A stretch of 36,567 nucleotides of DNA from contig NZ_JASBQE010000111.1 in NCBI RefSeq assembly GCF_029960785.1, positions 1-36,567 of the forward strand, read 5' to 3'. A program made the position numbers and the translations under genes. Shown here piece after piece: positions 15,956 through 23,959 of the stretch. Below the pieces are notes generated by a model. The model was not told where the DNA came from, ran no database searches, and saw only the letters and a program-made list of their open reading frames with translations. Position 1 is the stretch's first letter. Each line of letters opens with the position of its first letter. Source of the DNA: Polyangium sp. 15x6 (GTDB taxonomy: Bacteria; Myxococcota_A; Polyangia; Polyangiales; Polyangiaceae).

Positions 15956-16346
15956 TTTTCAGCCGCGCGATCGTCGCGCCCCAGCCGCCGCGCGTGGCCG
16001 GGGCGTCGCGAAACGATTCGACGAGCGGGTGACGCGCCAGGAGCGATTGCACGACACGCCGCTGGACGCCCTTGCCGCGGCCGTGAATGAGCCGCACCTC
16101 GGGAAAACCTCGCGCGTGGGCCTCGAGGAGGTATTCCTCCACGACGGAGGGGATGTCGCGGGGCGCAAAGCCGTGCAGGTCGATCGCGTCCTCGATCGGG
16201 AGCACGGCGATTGCGTCGGGGTCGGGCAATGGCTCGTCGTCCTCGGGCTCCTCGGGCGAGGGCGGCTCTTTCGGTTTCGCAGGGGACAAGAGGCGCGCGA
16301 GGTGGTCGAGGAGGGCGCGGAGCATGGCCAGGGGAGAGGGTATCAC
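15942..16346 (-). CDS. Smr-domain protein
   Basis: A 134-residue protein with a C-terminal Smr domain (about 45-130), the nicking-endonuclease module found in MutS2 and as stand-alone proteins. The signatures IDLHGF and LIHGRGKG are present. The N-terminal 45 residues are Pro/Glu/Asp-rich and probably disordered. Two starts are possible: GTG at 16346 or ATG at 16325. A TACCCT box ends 11 nt before the latter. The gene is divergent from the large kinase (44 bp between GTG and ATG). Smr proteins cut DNA or RNA; which one here is not shown by the sequence. Confidence 0.85.
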   Translation of the reverse strand: MIPSPLAMLRALLDHLARLLSPAKPKEPPSPEEPEDDEPLPDPDAIAVLPIEDAIDLHGFAPRDIPSVVEEYLLEAHARGFPEVRLIHGRGKGVQRRVVQSLLARHPLVESFRDAPATRGGWGATIARLKINRA

Positions 16347-16376
16347 GTGGGCCTGTCGTGGCCGCCTTCGCGCGTG

Positions 16377-16382
16377 TATCTT
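16377..16382 (+). promoter_or_regulatory. -10-like box TATCTT ahead of large kinase gene (leaderless candidate)
   Basis: TATCTT ends 8 nt before the ATG at 16391, with CCCGGGGC between. Confidence 0.45.
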
Positions 16383-16390
16383 CCCGGGGC

Positions 16391-19300
16391 ATGTCGGCGG
16401 AGGACGGAGGACAGGCGGAGATCGGGCACGCGTCGACGGTGCCGCTCGTCCTGCCGGGGCCGCCGGCCGAGCGGCGGGGCGTGCCGCCGTCGCTCTCGGA
16501 GCGATACCAGGACATCACGTTCGTCGGCGAAGGCGGGATGGGCACGGTCTACCGCGCCATGGATCCACGCCTCGGCCGGGCCGTGGCGCTGAAGCTCTTG
16601 AAGGGCGACGATCCGGAGCTCTGGCGACGATTTTTGGGCGAGGCGCGGGCGCAGGCGCGCATTCAGCACGAGCACGTCTGCCGCGTGTACGAGGCCGGGC
16701 AGGCGGACGGCGAGCCGTACATCGCGATGCAATTCATCGACGGCGAGCCGCTGTCGCGCTGGAAGGATCGGCTGACCTTGGAGCAGCGGGTCAAGCTGAT
16801 GTGCGAGATCGCGACGGCGGTGCACGAGGCGCACCGGCTCGGGATCATTCACCGGGACATCAAGCCGGGGAACATCCTGGTGGAGAAGCGCGAGGACGGC
16901 TCGCTCAAGCCGTACATCATGGATTTCGGATTGGCGCGGGAGGTCTCGGACCGCGGACAAACCCGCACGGGCGCGGTGGTCGGCACGCCGGCGTACATGC
17001 CGCCGGAGCAGGCGAAAGGGGACGTGCGGGCGATGGATCGTCGCTCGGACGTGTTTTCGCTGGGGGCGACGCTCTACGACATGATCGTGGGGCATCCGCC
17101 GTTCGTCGCGGAGCACCCGTGGAAGCTCTTGATGATGGTAGCGTACGAGGACGCGCCGACGATCGGGAGGGTGCAGAAGGGGGTGCCTTCGGAGCTCGCG
17201 ACGATCGTGATGAAATGCCTCGAGCGGGATCCGGCGCGGCGATACGATTCGGCGCGGGCGCTCGCGGAGGATTTGCAGCGGTTCCTCGACGGCGAGCCGA
17301 TCCAGGCGAAGCGGGCCTCGATCGGATACTTGTTCTGGAAGAGGGCGCGCAAGCACAAGCTGGTCGCGTCGCTGTTGACGCTCGGCGTCGCGTCGTCGCT
17401 GGGGTTCGGCGGCGTGTGGGTGCGGGCCCAGCGAGAAGCGGCGGAGCAGGCGGAGCTCGCGCGGGAGCTCGGCGAGGGCGTGAAGGAAATGGAGCTGTTC
17501 CTGCGGGCGGCGTACGCGTATCCGCTGCACGACGTGGAGCGGGAAAGGGACGTGGTGCGCGCGCGGCTGGCGGAGATCGAGCAGCGAATGGCGGCCGCGG
17601 GGAAGGTGGGGGAGGGGCCGGGGCATTACGCGATCGGGCGCGGGTATCTCGCGCTCGGGGATCCGGAGGGGGCGCGGGAGCATCTGGAGAAGGCGATCGC
17701 GGCGGGGTATTCGTCGCCGGATTTGCGATATGCGCTCGGGCGGGCGATTGGCGAGCTGTATCAGCAGGCGCTCGCCGAGACGCGGCGGATCACGAACGAG
17801 GAGGAGCGGCAGAAGAAGGTCGCGGAGCTTTCGAGGGATCTCCGGGATCCGGCGCTCGGTCATTTGCGGGCGGCGATGGGGGCGCGGATCGAGGTGCCGG
17901 CGTACGCGGAGGGGCTCATCGCGCTGTACGAGGGGAAAAACGAGGAGGCCGCGGCGAAGGCGCGGGAGGCATTCGAGAAGGCGCCCTGGATGCACGAGGC
18001 GAAGAAGCTCGAAGGGGACGCGCTCTTCGCGGAGGGGAGCAAGTACCGGCACGACGCGGCGTTCGATTACGAGAAGATGAAATCGTATTTCGAGCCGGCG
18101 GCGCGGGCGTATGCGGCCGCGTCGAACATGGGGCGGAGCGATCCGGAGGTGCACCGGGCGGAGTGTGAGCTGTGGGGGAAGATGGGGTATGCGGAGCTCG
18201 TGCGGAGCGCGCCTGCTTCGGAGGCGCTCGGAATCGCCGAAGAGGCTTGCCATCGCGCCGTGCAGGCGAGCTCCAGGGATGGGAAGGCGCTCGTGCAACG
18301 GGGGCTCGTCCTTTCCGCGCGCAGCAATGCGCTCGTCGCGAGTGGTGCGCGGGAGGGAACGCTCGACGTGATCCAATCAGCCATTCACGCCGCCGAAGAG
18401 GCCGCGCTCGTGCGTCCCGCGGACGTGATGGCCCAGTATGCCGTGGCCACGGCCTTGCACGAGCAAGCGAAGTTTCTCGTGGCAGGCGGCAAGGAGGCCG
18501 CGATCGAGGAGCTCGTCGAGGCGTACGAGCGCGTCCTCTCGCTCGATCCGCTCTTCACCTGGGCATACAACGAGCTCGGACAGGTCTACGCCCTCGCGTC
18601 GGACATGGCGCGGCAGCGCGGGCAAGTCGCGAGAGACGCATTGGAGAACGCGCGGCGGCAGTTCGAGCACGCGCTCTCGCTGGACCCAGCATTCTCGATT
18701 CCCGCATTCTGGATGGTCGAGGTGCTCGTGCTCTTGCTGGAGCACGACCTGGAGCACGGGACGATCGCGGACGAGCCCGTGAAGGCTCTGCAGGAAGCCC
18801 TGGCCCGTCTCGAAGGACGGAGGAACACCGATCCGTGGCGCACGGTCTACTGGCAGGCGCGCGCGAATCGAATGCTCGCGACATACGAGGCCGCGCTGGG
18901 GCGTGATCCGCAGGTATATGCGGCGGCCGCCGTGTCGGCAATCCATACGTTTGCCGGCGCGTCGCCCCGGGATCCGTTTCTCCTCGTGGAAATCGCGCGT
19001 TGTCGCCTCCTCGACGCGAGGCAGGCCCTGCGCCGGGGGACGGACCCCGAGGCGCTGCTCGACGCCTCGCGGCAGGCCGTGCGCGAGGCGGACTCGATTC
19101 GTGGCCGCAGCACCCTCGCGAGTCGTATTCTCGCCGGGCGCATCGAGTACACGGCCCTCCGCGCGGCGTTGCAATTCGGAAGGGCGAAGTCATCGTCCTT
19201 CGACGATGCCTTCGGGCTCATGGAGCCGGTGCTCCGAACATCGCAGGACCATGCGGCCGTCTACGAGATCATGGCCGAGCTTCATGCATTGCGTGCGGCC

Positions 19301-19576
19301 TTCCTGGCCGAAGCCGGCCGCGATGTCGAGGTCGACGTCGCGGCGGGGCTCCAGATGGCGGAGAAGGTGCTCGTAAAGAACCCGCATCTCGGGACGGCGC
19401 ATGCGTCGATGGGCCAGCTCTACCTCGTGCGGGCGCGCGCGGCGACCGTGAGAAACAGGCGCGTCGAGGCGGCCCGCCGGGCGAAGGACGCCTTCGAGGC
19501 CGCGGTCCGCGAGAACGCCCTGCTCGAACGGAAGCACGAGGACGAAATGCGGGAGGCCGACGCGCTTCTGCAGTGA
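16391..19576 (+). CDS. Ser/Thr protein kinase, transmembrane, with long TPR-like C-terminus
   Basis: A 1061-residue Hanks-type kinase. After about 38 N-terminal residues the catalytic domain (39-300) shows GEGGMGTV, VALKLL, HRDIKPGNI, DFGLAR and a PPE in place of APE. A juxtamembrane basic stretch (KRARKHK) leads to one membrane segment (about 325-345, LVASLLTLGVASSLGFGGVWV). The remaining 700 residues are helical, with TPR-like units such as HYAIGRGYLALGDPEGAREHLEKAI and WAYNELGQVYALASD, so a large periplasmic or scaffold region for protein binding is likely. The ATG at 16391 opens 8 nt after a TAnnnT box; the longer frame upstream is antisense to the Smr gene. Codon use in the last 1.3 kb looks slightly less GC-biased by eye. 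Confidence 0.9.
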   Translation: MSAEDGGQAEIGHASTVPLVLPGPPAERRGVPPSLSERYQDITFVGEGGMGTVYRAMDPRLGRAVALKLLKGDDPELWRRFLGEARAQARIQHEHVCRVYEAGQADGEPYIAMQFIDGEPLSRWKDRLTLEQRVKLMCEIATAVHEAHRLGIIHRDIKPGNILVEKREDGSLKPYIMDFGLAREVSDRGQTRTGAVVGTPAYMPPEQAKGDVRAMDRRSDVFSLGATLYDMIVGHPPFVAEHPWKLLMMVAYEDAPTIGRVQKGVPSELATIVMKCLERDPARRYDSARALAEDLQRFLDGEPIQAKRASIGYLFWKRARKHKLVASLLTLGVASSLGFGGVWVRAQREAAEQAELARELGEGVKEMELFLRAAYAYPLHDVERERDVVRARLAEIEQRMAAAGKVGEGPGHYAIGRGYLALGDPEGAREHLEKAIAAGYSSPDLRYALGRAIGELYQQALAETRRITNEEERQKKVAELSRDLRDPALGHLRAAMGARIEVPAYAEGLIALYEGKNEEAAAKAREAFEKAPWMHEAKKLEGDALFAEGSKYRHDAAFDYEKMKSYFEPAARAYAAASNMGRSDPEVHRAECELWGKMGYAELVRSAPASEALGIAEEACHRAVQASSRDGKALVQRGLVLSARSNALVASGAREGTLDVIQSAIHAAEEAALVRPADVMAQYAVATALHEQAKFLVAGGKEAAIEELVEAYERVLSLDPLFTWAYNELGQVYALASDMARQRGQVARDALENARRQFEHALSLDPAFSIPAFWMVEVLVLLLEHDLEHGTIADEPVKALQEALARLEGRRNTDPWRTVYWQARANRMLATYEAALGRDPQVYAAAAVSAIHTFAGASPRDPFLLVEIARCRLLDARQALRRGTDPEALLDASRQAVREADSIRGRSTLASRILAGRIEYTALRAALQFGRAKSSSFDDAFGLMEPVLRTSQDHAAVYEIMAELHALRAAFLAEAGRDVEVDVAAGLQMAEKVLVKNPHLGTAHASMGQLYLVRARAATVRNRRVEAARRAKDAFEAAVRENALLERKHEDEMREADALLQ

Positions 19577-19685
19577 ACGTCCGCTGAGCTGCTACACATC
19601 GAAGACACCCCGCCCCAGCCCGCGCTGCAGGCTCCGGCCATCACCAGCTGCAGGGGCCCTCCCGCAGGCGTTGCCGTCGGGAGCC

Positions 19686-19722
19686 CCGAGGCCCCACGAA
19701 ACACCGAGGAAATGAGCCTCGG
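19686..19722. promoter_or_regulatory. Inverted repeat upstream of sigma54-like promoter
   Basis: CCGAGGC (19686-19692) and GCCTCGG (19716-19722) are perfect 7-bp arms separated by 23 nt, just upstream of the -24/-12 element at 19728. It could be an activator site or a weak terminator for the upstream kinase gene. Neither is proven. Confidence 0.3.
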
Positions 19723-19727
19723 CCGCG

Positions 19728-19743
19728 TGGCACGGGGTGTGCA
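19728..19743 (+). promoter_or_regulatory. Sigma54 (-24/-12) promoter ahead of lipoprotein cluster
   Basis: TGGCACGGGGTGTGCA matches the sigma54 consensus TGGCACG-N4-TTGCW at 11 of the 12 defined positions; only the first T of TTGC is G. The invariant GG and GC doublets have the required 10-bp separation. Transcription would start near 19753, leaving a leader of about 23 nt that contains the GAGGA Shine-Dalgarno of the gene at 19776. It is the only good -24/-12 match I noticed in the intergenic regions. Two sigma54 activators are encoded in the window. Confidence 0.65.
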
Positions 19744-19775
19744 ATCCCATGGCTCATACACCGTCGAGGACTCCC

Positions 19776-20633
19776 ATGCTGAAGTCGCGTTTCCTTTCCT
19801 TGTTCGTGGTTGCCGCAAGCGTCGTCGCCTCGGGTTGTGGCGCGCCCGAGATGGAGAACCCGTTCGGAGCCGACCATTTCGACGTCTCCCTGGAGACGCA
19901 AGACGACGGCGATCCGGAGGACAGGCCGCCGGGCAGCAGCAACCTGTTCAACCCCGGTTGCTTCTGGAATCCCGACATCCAGGCGGCGTACAGGCTCCTC
20001 GCGCAGAAGCCGCTTTACGTGGATTCGGAGGGCCATATCTCCGATACCATCTCGTACCTGGACCAGGTCACGACCACGTGCAGGAATCAGGCCCTCAAGT
20101 ATCTCGCTCGGTGCGCACTGCCCGAGGGCTCCTCGATGACGGATCCGGATACGAACGTCACGTACAACGGCTGGCTCGGCCTCGCGGATCAGTGGAAGAC
20201 GCAGGTGCTGAGCAGCGACAACCAATGGTGGGTCACCTCTTGCCTGCTCGAGCACCTCAATGGGTACGGGATCGAGGTCCCCCTTCTGCTCCAGGGTGCC
20301 CGCTCCGAGCTCAAGCCGACCTCGGCGCAGATCGCGGAGTTCCAGGTGCCCGAGTCGCGCACGTGGGGGAACCTGTTCGCGCCGAATTTCGTCGCCAACG
20401 TATGTTATTTCACGAATATGGGGACTTCTTGTCTCGTGAACCAACTTTTCGACGAGCGTATCTGCGACACGAGCCCGCATTGCAATCTCAACATCGTGGG
20501 GAACTGCAACACGGCGTGCTTCTACAACCCGATCGGCGGCTTCCTGCAATGCGGTTCGTCGGGGAACAAGCACATCAGCGCGCGCGTGAAAGATTATGAC
20601 TGGTACGGCTACGATTGCGTAATCCCGGAGTGA
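19776..20633 (+). CDS. Cys-rich lipoprotein, first of two paralogues
   Basis: A 285-residue exported lipoprotein of no family I recognise. The signal peptide ends in VVASGC. The mature N-terminus is a flexible linker (ENPFGADHF, then Asp/Pro/Gly-rich to about residue 60). The globular part has 12 Cys besides the lipidated one, enough for six disulfides, and conserved Trp/Asn-rich blocks such as NQWWVTSCLL, WGNLFAPNF and ANVCYF. It ends DYDWYGYDCVIPE. The ATG at 19776 has GAGGA 5 nt upstream; an in-frame ATG at 19737 lies before the signal peptide and overlaps the promoter. Base composition is noticeably lower in G+C than neighbours in places (around 20400-20460). A sigma54 promoter precedes it. 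Role unknown, presumably at the cell surface. Confidence 0.85.
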   Translation: MLKSRFLSLFVVAASVVASGCGAPEMENPFGADHFDVSLETQDDGDPEDRPPGSSNLFNPGCFWNPDIQAAYRLLAQKPLYVDSEGHISDTISYLDQVTTTCRNQALKYLARCALPEGSSMTDPDTNVTYNGWLGLADQWKTQVLSSDNQWWVTSCLLEHLNGYGIEVPLLLQGARSELKPTSAQIAEFQVPESRTWGNLFAPNFVANVCYFTNMGTSCLVNQLFDERICDTSPHCNLNIVGNCNTACFYNPIGGFLQCGSSGNKHISARVKDYDWYGYDCVIPE

Positions 20634-20651
20634 GCCATGAGGAGGTCTCCC

Positions 20652-21491
20652 ATGTTTGCATTTGCAGAACGTTCCTTGACCGGTCTTGCCATCTTGACGT
20701 TCGTCGGTGCCTCCGGCTGTGCCGGAGCCGAGGCCGAGAACCCGTTCGGCGCCGACGATTTCGCCGTTTACCTGGAGACGCAGGAACCCGGCGACCCCGA
20801 CCCCAGGCCGCCGGGCAGCAACAACGGCTTCAGCGTCGATTGTTTCTGGCACCCCAGCGTCCAGTCGGCGTACAGGGACCTCTCGCAGCAGGCGCTCCAC
20901 AATGACGCGGAGGGCAACCTCCCCGAAGACGGCGTCGCGGATCTGTCCGCGGTCTCGAGCGCGTGCAGGGGCCAGGCCCTCAAATACCTCGCGGTGTGCG
21001 CATTGCCCGAGGGCACCTCGATGACGGATCCCGATACGGGCATCACGTACGCTGGTTGGCTCGGGCTCGCGAACCAGTGGCGGACGAGCTCTCTCAGCAG
21101 CAACAATCAATGGTGGGTCACGTCTTGCCTGCTGGCTCACCTCAATGGATACGGCATCGTGATGCCCATCCTCCTTCAGGGAGACCGCGCGGAGCTCCAG
21201 CCGACCTCGGCGCAGATCGAGGCGTTCCCGGTGTCGGAGTCGCGCGCATGGGGGAACCTGTTCGCGCCGAATTTCGTCGCCAACGTCTGTTACTTCTCGG
21301 ACGTGGCGGACACTTGCGATGCGGAGCAATTGCTCGACGAGCGCATCTGCGGCACGAACCCCTCTTGCAATCTCAACGTCGTGGGGAACTGCGACTCCGC
21401 GTGCTCCCACGACCCCCTGGGCGGCGTCTTGCAATGTGGTTCGTCGGGGAGCAAGCACATCACCAGGCGCGAGGAGGGGTACGACTTGTAG
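20652..21491 (+). CDS. Cys-rich lipoprotein, second paralogue, truncated by a nonsense codon
   Basis: A 279-residue paralogue of the gene ending 18 bp upstream, collinear throughout. It has a lipobox (VGASGC), the same AENPFGAD linker, the same Cys positions and the blocks NQWWVTSCLL, WGNLFAPNF and ANVCYF. The ATG at 20652 follows AGGAGG by 7 nt. It stops at TAG 21489-21491 where the first copy reads Tyr. Beyond the stop the frame continues for eight codons (GSDCESPE) to a TGA at 21516-21518, just like the end of its neighbour. The truncation removes the twelfth mature Cys, leaving eleven. It may still be functional, so I do not call it a pseudogene. It is cotranscribed with the first copy by position. 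Confidence 0.83.
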   Translation: MFAFAERSLTGLAILTFVGASGCAGAEAENPFGADDFAVYLETQEPGDPDPRPPGSNNGFSVDCFWHPSVQSAYRDLSQQALHNDAEGNLPEDGVADLSAVSSACRGQALKYLAVCALPEGTSMTDPDTGITYAGWLGLANQWRTSSLSSNNQWWVTSCLLAHLNGYGIVMPILLQGDRAELQPTSAQIEAFPVSESRAWGNLFAPNFVANVCYFSDVADTCDAEQLLDERICGTNPSCNLNVVGNCDSACSHDPLGGVLQCGSSGSKHITRREEGYDL

Positions 21492-21561
21492 GGCTCCGAT
21501 TGCGAAAGTCCGGAGTGAGCCGCGCCGCGACACATCCACTTCCTTGAAAAGAGGCATTCCC

Positions 21562-22749
21562 ATGTCCAGGATTCGTCACGCCATCACGTTCGCCCCCATC
21601 GCCCTGCTCCTCGCCGCCTGCGTCGGTCCGATCGACGCGCCGTCCGAGGGGCTGACCGCCGAGACCTCGCAGGCCATCACCATCGTCCAGAAGATCGAGG
21701 TCGGCTACTCGCACGTGTTCACCATCGCCGACGGCGGAGACCTCCATGCCTGGGGCTATAATGCCAATTACGAGCTCGGCCTCGGGGACACGACGACCCG
21801 CGCGGCCCCCGAGCTGAACCCGAGCCTCGGCGACGTCGCGGACGTCGACGGGTACGGCCTCCACGCCTGCGCGGCGACGGAAGGCGGCTCGGTGTATTGC
21901 TGGGGTCACAATGGCTACAACAAGGCGGGTGCCGGCTCGTGGTACAGCCCGAAGACCACGCCCACGGCCATCTCCGGGATCACGGACGCAGTCGCGGTCG
22001 CCACGGGGTACGAGCATTCGTGTGCCCTCCTCTCCTCGGGCGAGGTGGAGTGCTGGGGGCAAAACTACTACGGGCAGCTCGGCCATGGCTCGACGGGCTC
22101 GTATGAGGCATCGCCCGTGACGGTCTCGGGCCTCTCCGACGCCATTGCGATCGACGCCGGCGCGTATTCGACGTGCGCGCTCCGCGCCACGGGCAAGGTG
22201 GTTTGCTGGGGCGACGACTGGCTCGGCCAGCTCGGCAACGGGAGCCCGAGCGCGAATCAGGACGAGCCCGTCGAGGTCTCGGGGATCGACGACGCCGTGA
22301 AGATGGTGCGCGGGCAAAACCACGGCTGCGCGCTGCTCTCGAGCGGCGATGTGAAATGCTGGGGCGCGAACAACTACGGGCAGCTCGGCCTCGGCTCGGG
22401 CTCGGCGAGCTTCGTGTATTCGGCCGAGCTCGTCTCGAGTATCTCGGACATCGTGGACATCGGCGCGGGGGGCAACCACACCTGCGCCATTCGTAGCGAC
22501 AACGCCGTGTTCTGCTGGGGATTGAACGATTCGCGGCAGCTCGGCGACGGCACGACCACGAACCGCAGCGCGCCCACCGAGATCACGGACGCCGCGGGCG
22601 CGATCAAGATCGACGGCGGCCAGGTCTCCACGTGCGCGCTCTTCGAGGAGGGCGTGAAATGCTGGGGCAGCGATACCCTCGGGCAGCTCGGCAATGGAGC
22701 GCCCGCGTCGGGGAGCAGCTCCACGCCGGTGGACGTCGTGTTCCCCTGA
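21562..22749 (+). CDS. RCC1-repeat beta-propeller lipoprotein
   Basis: A 395-residue exported lipoprotein (signal ending LLLAAC) built from seven RCC1-type repeats, which should close into a seven-bladed propeller. Repeat cores read HACAATEGGSVYCWG, HSCALLSSGEVECWG, STCALRATGKVVCWG, HGCALLSSGDVKCWG and similar, followed by GQLG. Blades 2-7 each carry a Cys pair (xCA...CWG), probably a disulfide, as in other bacterial extracellular RCC1 proteins; blade 1 (HVFTIADGGDLHAWG) lacks it. The ATG at 21562 has an AGAGG Shine-Dalgarno. It lies 70 bp past the second Cys-rich lipoprotein and may share its transcript. Such propellers usually bind proteins or other macromolecules; the ligand is unknown. 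Confidence 0.9.
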   Translation: MSRIRHAITFAPIALLLAACVGPIDAPSEGLTAETSQAITIVQKIEVGYSHVFTIADGGDLHAWGYNANYELGLGDTTTRAAPELNPSLGDVADVDGYGLHACAATEGGSVYCWGHNGYNKAGAGSWYSPKTTPTAISGITDAVAVATGYEHSCALLSSGEVECWGQNYYGQLGHGSTGSYEASPVTVSGLSDAIAIDAGAYSTCALRATGKVVCWGDDWLGQLGNGSPSANQDEPVEVSGIDDAVKMVRGQNHGCALLSSGDVKCWGANNYGQLGLGSGSASFVYSAELVSSISDIVDIGAGGNHTCAIRSDNAVFCWGLNDSRQLGDGTTTNRSAPTEITDAAGAIKIDGGQVSTCALFEEGVKCWGSDTLGQLGNGAPASGSSSTPVDVVFP

Positions 22750-22774
22750 GGGTTCAGGGCAAGGCTGGCTGCTT

Positions 22775-23875
22775 CTAGCGGCCGAACAGGAAAAAGGCCG
22801 CGATGGCGAGGATTACGATCGCCATCGCGGCCGCCATCCACGCCCGCCCCGCCGCGTCCGCCCGCGCGGTCTTCACCGTCTCCGCCGTCCGCTCCGTCTT
22901 CGCCCGCGGGAGATCCGCCGGGTATGTCGCGACAACCTTCTGCTCGTCCTCGGTCACGCCGATGAGCGCGTCCTGCCGCAAGGAAAAACCCTCGGGCAGG
23001 AGCGTGCGGAGCGCGTCGCGCATCGCCTCGACGGTCGGAAAACGGTCCTCGCGGGCGTGCGCCGTCGCCTTTTCGACGAACCGCGCGATCTCGGCCGGCA
23101 CCCACGGCGCGGCCTCCGCGAGCGGCGGCTGCGGCTGCGTCGTGATCGCATAAAGCAGCTCCACGAGCGATTTGAGGTGCGCGTGCGGCGGCGCCCCCGC
23201 GAGCATCGCGTAGAGCGTCACGCCCATCGAATACACGTCGCAACGCGCGTCGACTTTCTTCGGATTCTCGATCTGCTCGGGCGCCATGTAGAGCGGCGTG
23301 CCGATGACCTGCCCGCTCTGCGTCATCGATATCGCGGGCGCCGTGAGCGCAGAGCCTTCGCCCACGGTCTCGGGCGTGCGTCGGATCTTGGCGACCCCGA
23401 AATCGAGGAGTTTTACCGTCACGTCGCCGCCCTCATCCCGCGCGAGGAAGAGGTTTTCGGGCTTGATGTCGCGGTGGATGACGTTCACCGCGTGCGCCGC
23501 CGCGAGCCCCTCGCAAGCCTGCGCGAGGATTCGCAGCGCGACGTCGGGGCGGAGCGGGCCCACGCGCCCGAGGAGCGCGCGCACGTCCTCGCCGTCGAGC
23601 AGCTCCATCACCTGGAACGGCACGCCGGTCTCGGGATCGTGATCCACCGCCACGGCCGAGACGACGTGCGGCGAGGCGAGCGATCCGGCGATACGCGCCT
23701 CCTGCTCGAAGCGGAGCAGGTCCGGGTCGTCGGGGGCGAACGGGCGCGCGTGCAGCCATTTGATCGCCACGGGAAGGCCGGTCTTCGTGCTCCTCGCCTC
23801 GTAGACGGTCCCCATGCCGCCTTGACCCAGCACGCGGACGATCTCGTAGTCGGTGAGGAGTTGCCGACCAATCAT
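22775..23875 (-). CDS. Ser/Thr protein kinase with C-terminal membrane anchor
   Basis: A 366-residue Hanks-type kinase. The catalytic domain runs from about 10 to 275, with GQGGMGTV (17-24), VAIKWL, HRDIKPENL, DFGVAK and MAPEQ. A linker (about 275-343) leads to a C-terminal hydrophobic segment (345-366, MAAAMAIVILAIAAFFLF), giving a cytoplasmic kinase tethered at its tail. The ATG at 23875 is chosen because the fold starts nine residues later and a TACCAT box ends 8 nt upstream. It is divergent from an FHA-containing sigma54 activator across 84 bp, which makes that protein a likely target or partner. Its 3' end is 25 bp from the convergent RCC1 gene. Confidence 0.9.
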   Translation of the reverse strand: MIGRQLLTDYEIVRVLGQGGMGTVYEARSTKTGLPVAIKWLHARPFAPDDPDLLRFEQEARIAGSLASPHVVSAVAVDHDPETGVPFQVMELLDGEDVRALLGRVGPLRPDVALRILAQACEGLAAAHAVNVIHRDIKPENLFLARDEGGDVTVKLLDFGVAKIRRTPETVGEGSALTAPAISMTQSGQVIGTPLYMAPEQIENPKKVDARCDVYSMGVTLYAMLAGAPPHAHLKSLVELLYAITTQPQPPLAEAAPWVPAEIARFVEKATAHAREDRFPTVEAMRDALRTLLPEGFSLRQDALIGVTEDEQKVVATYPADLPRAKTERTAETVKTARADAAGRAWMAAAMAIVILAIAAFFLFGR

Positions 23876-23883
23876 CCGGGGGG

Positions 23884-23889
23884 ATGGTA
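23884..23889 (-). promoter_or_regulatory. -10-like box TACCAT ahead of kinase gene (leaderless candidate)
   Basis: On the minus strand TACCAT ends 8 nt before the ATG at 23875; the gap is C/G only and carries no Shine-Dalgarno. Confidence 0.45.
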
Positions 23890-23944
23890 CCGAGCGCCCG
23901 ATGAAGAGCAACTGCTTCGGGCGAGCAAGCATGGGAGTTCGTGA

Positions 23945-23950
23945 TACCGT
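23945..23950 (+). promoter_or_regulatory. -10-like box TACCGT ahead of FHA activator gene (leaderless candidate)
   Basis: TACCGT ends 9 nt before the ATG at 23960 and is preceded by TGA, fitting an extended -10 (TGn). No Shine-Dalgarno is present. It lies back to back with the kinase box at 23884. Confidence 0.5.
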
Positions 23951-23959
23951 GCCCGCACC

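Noticed and set aside
20652-21491. Second Cys-rich lipoprotein as a pseudogene
   Set aside because: Only the last nine codons are lost, and the signal peptide, Shine-Dalgarno and the rest of the frame are intact.
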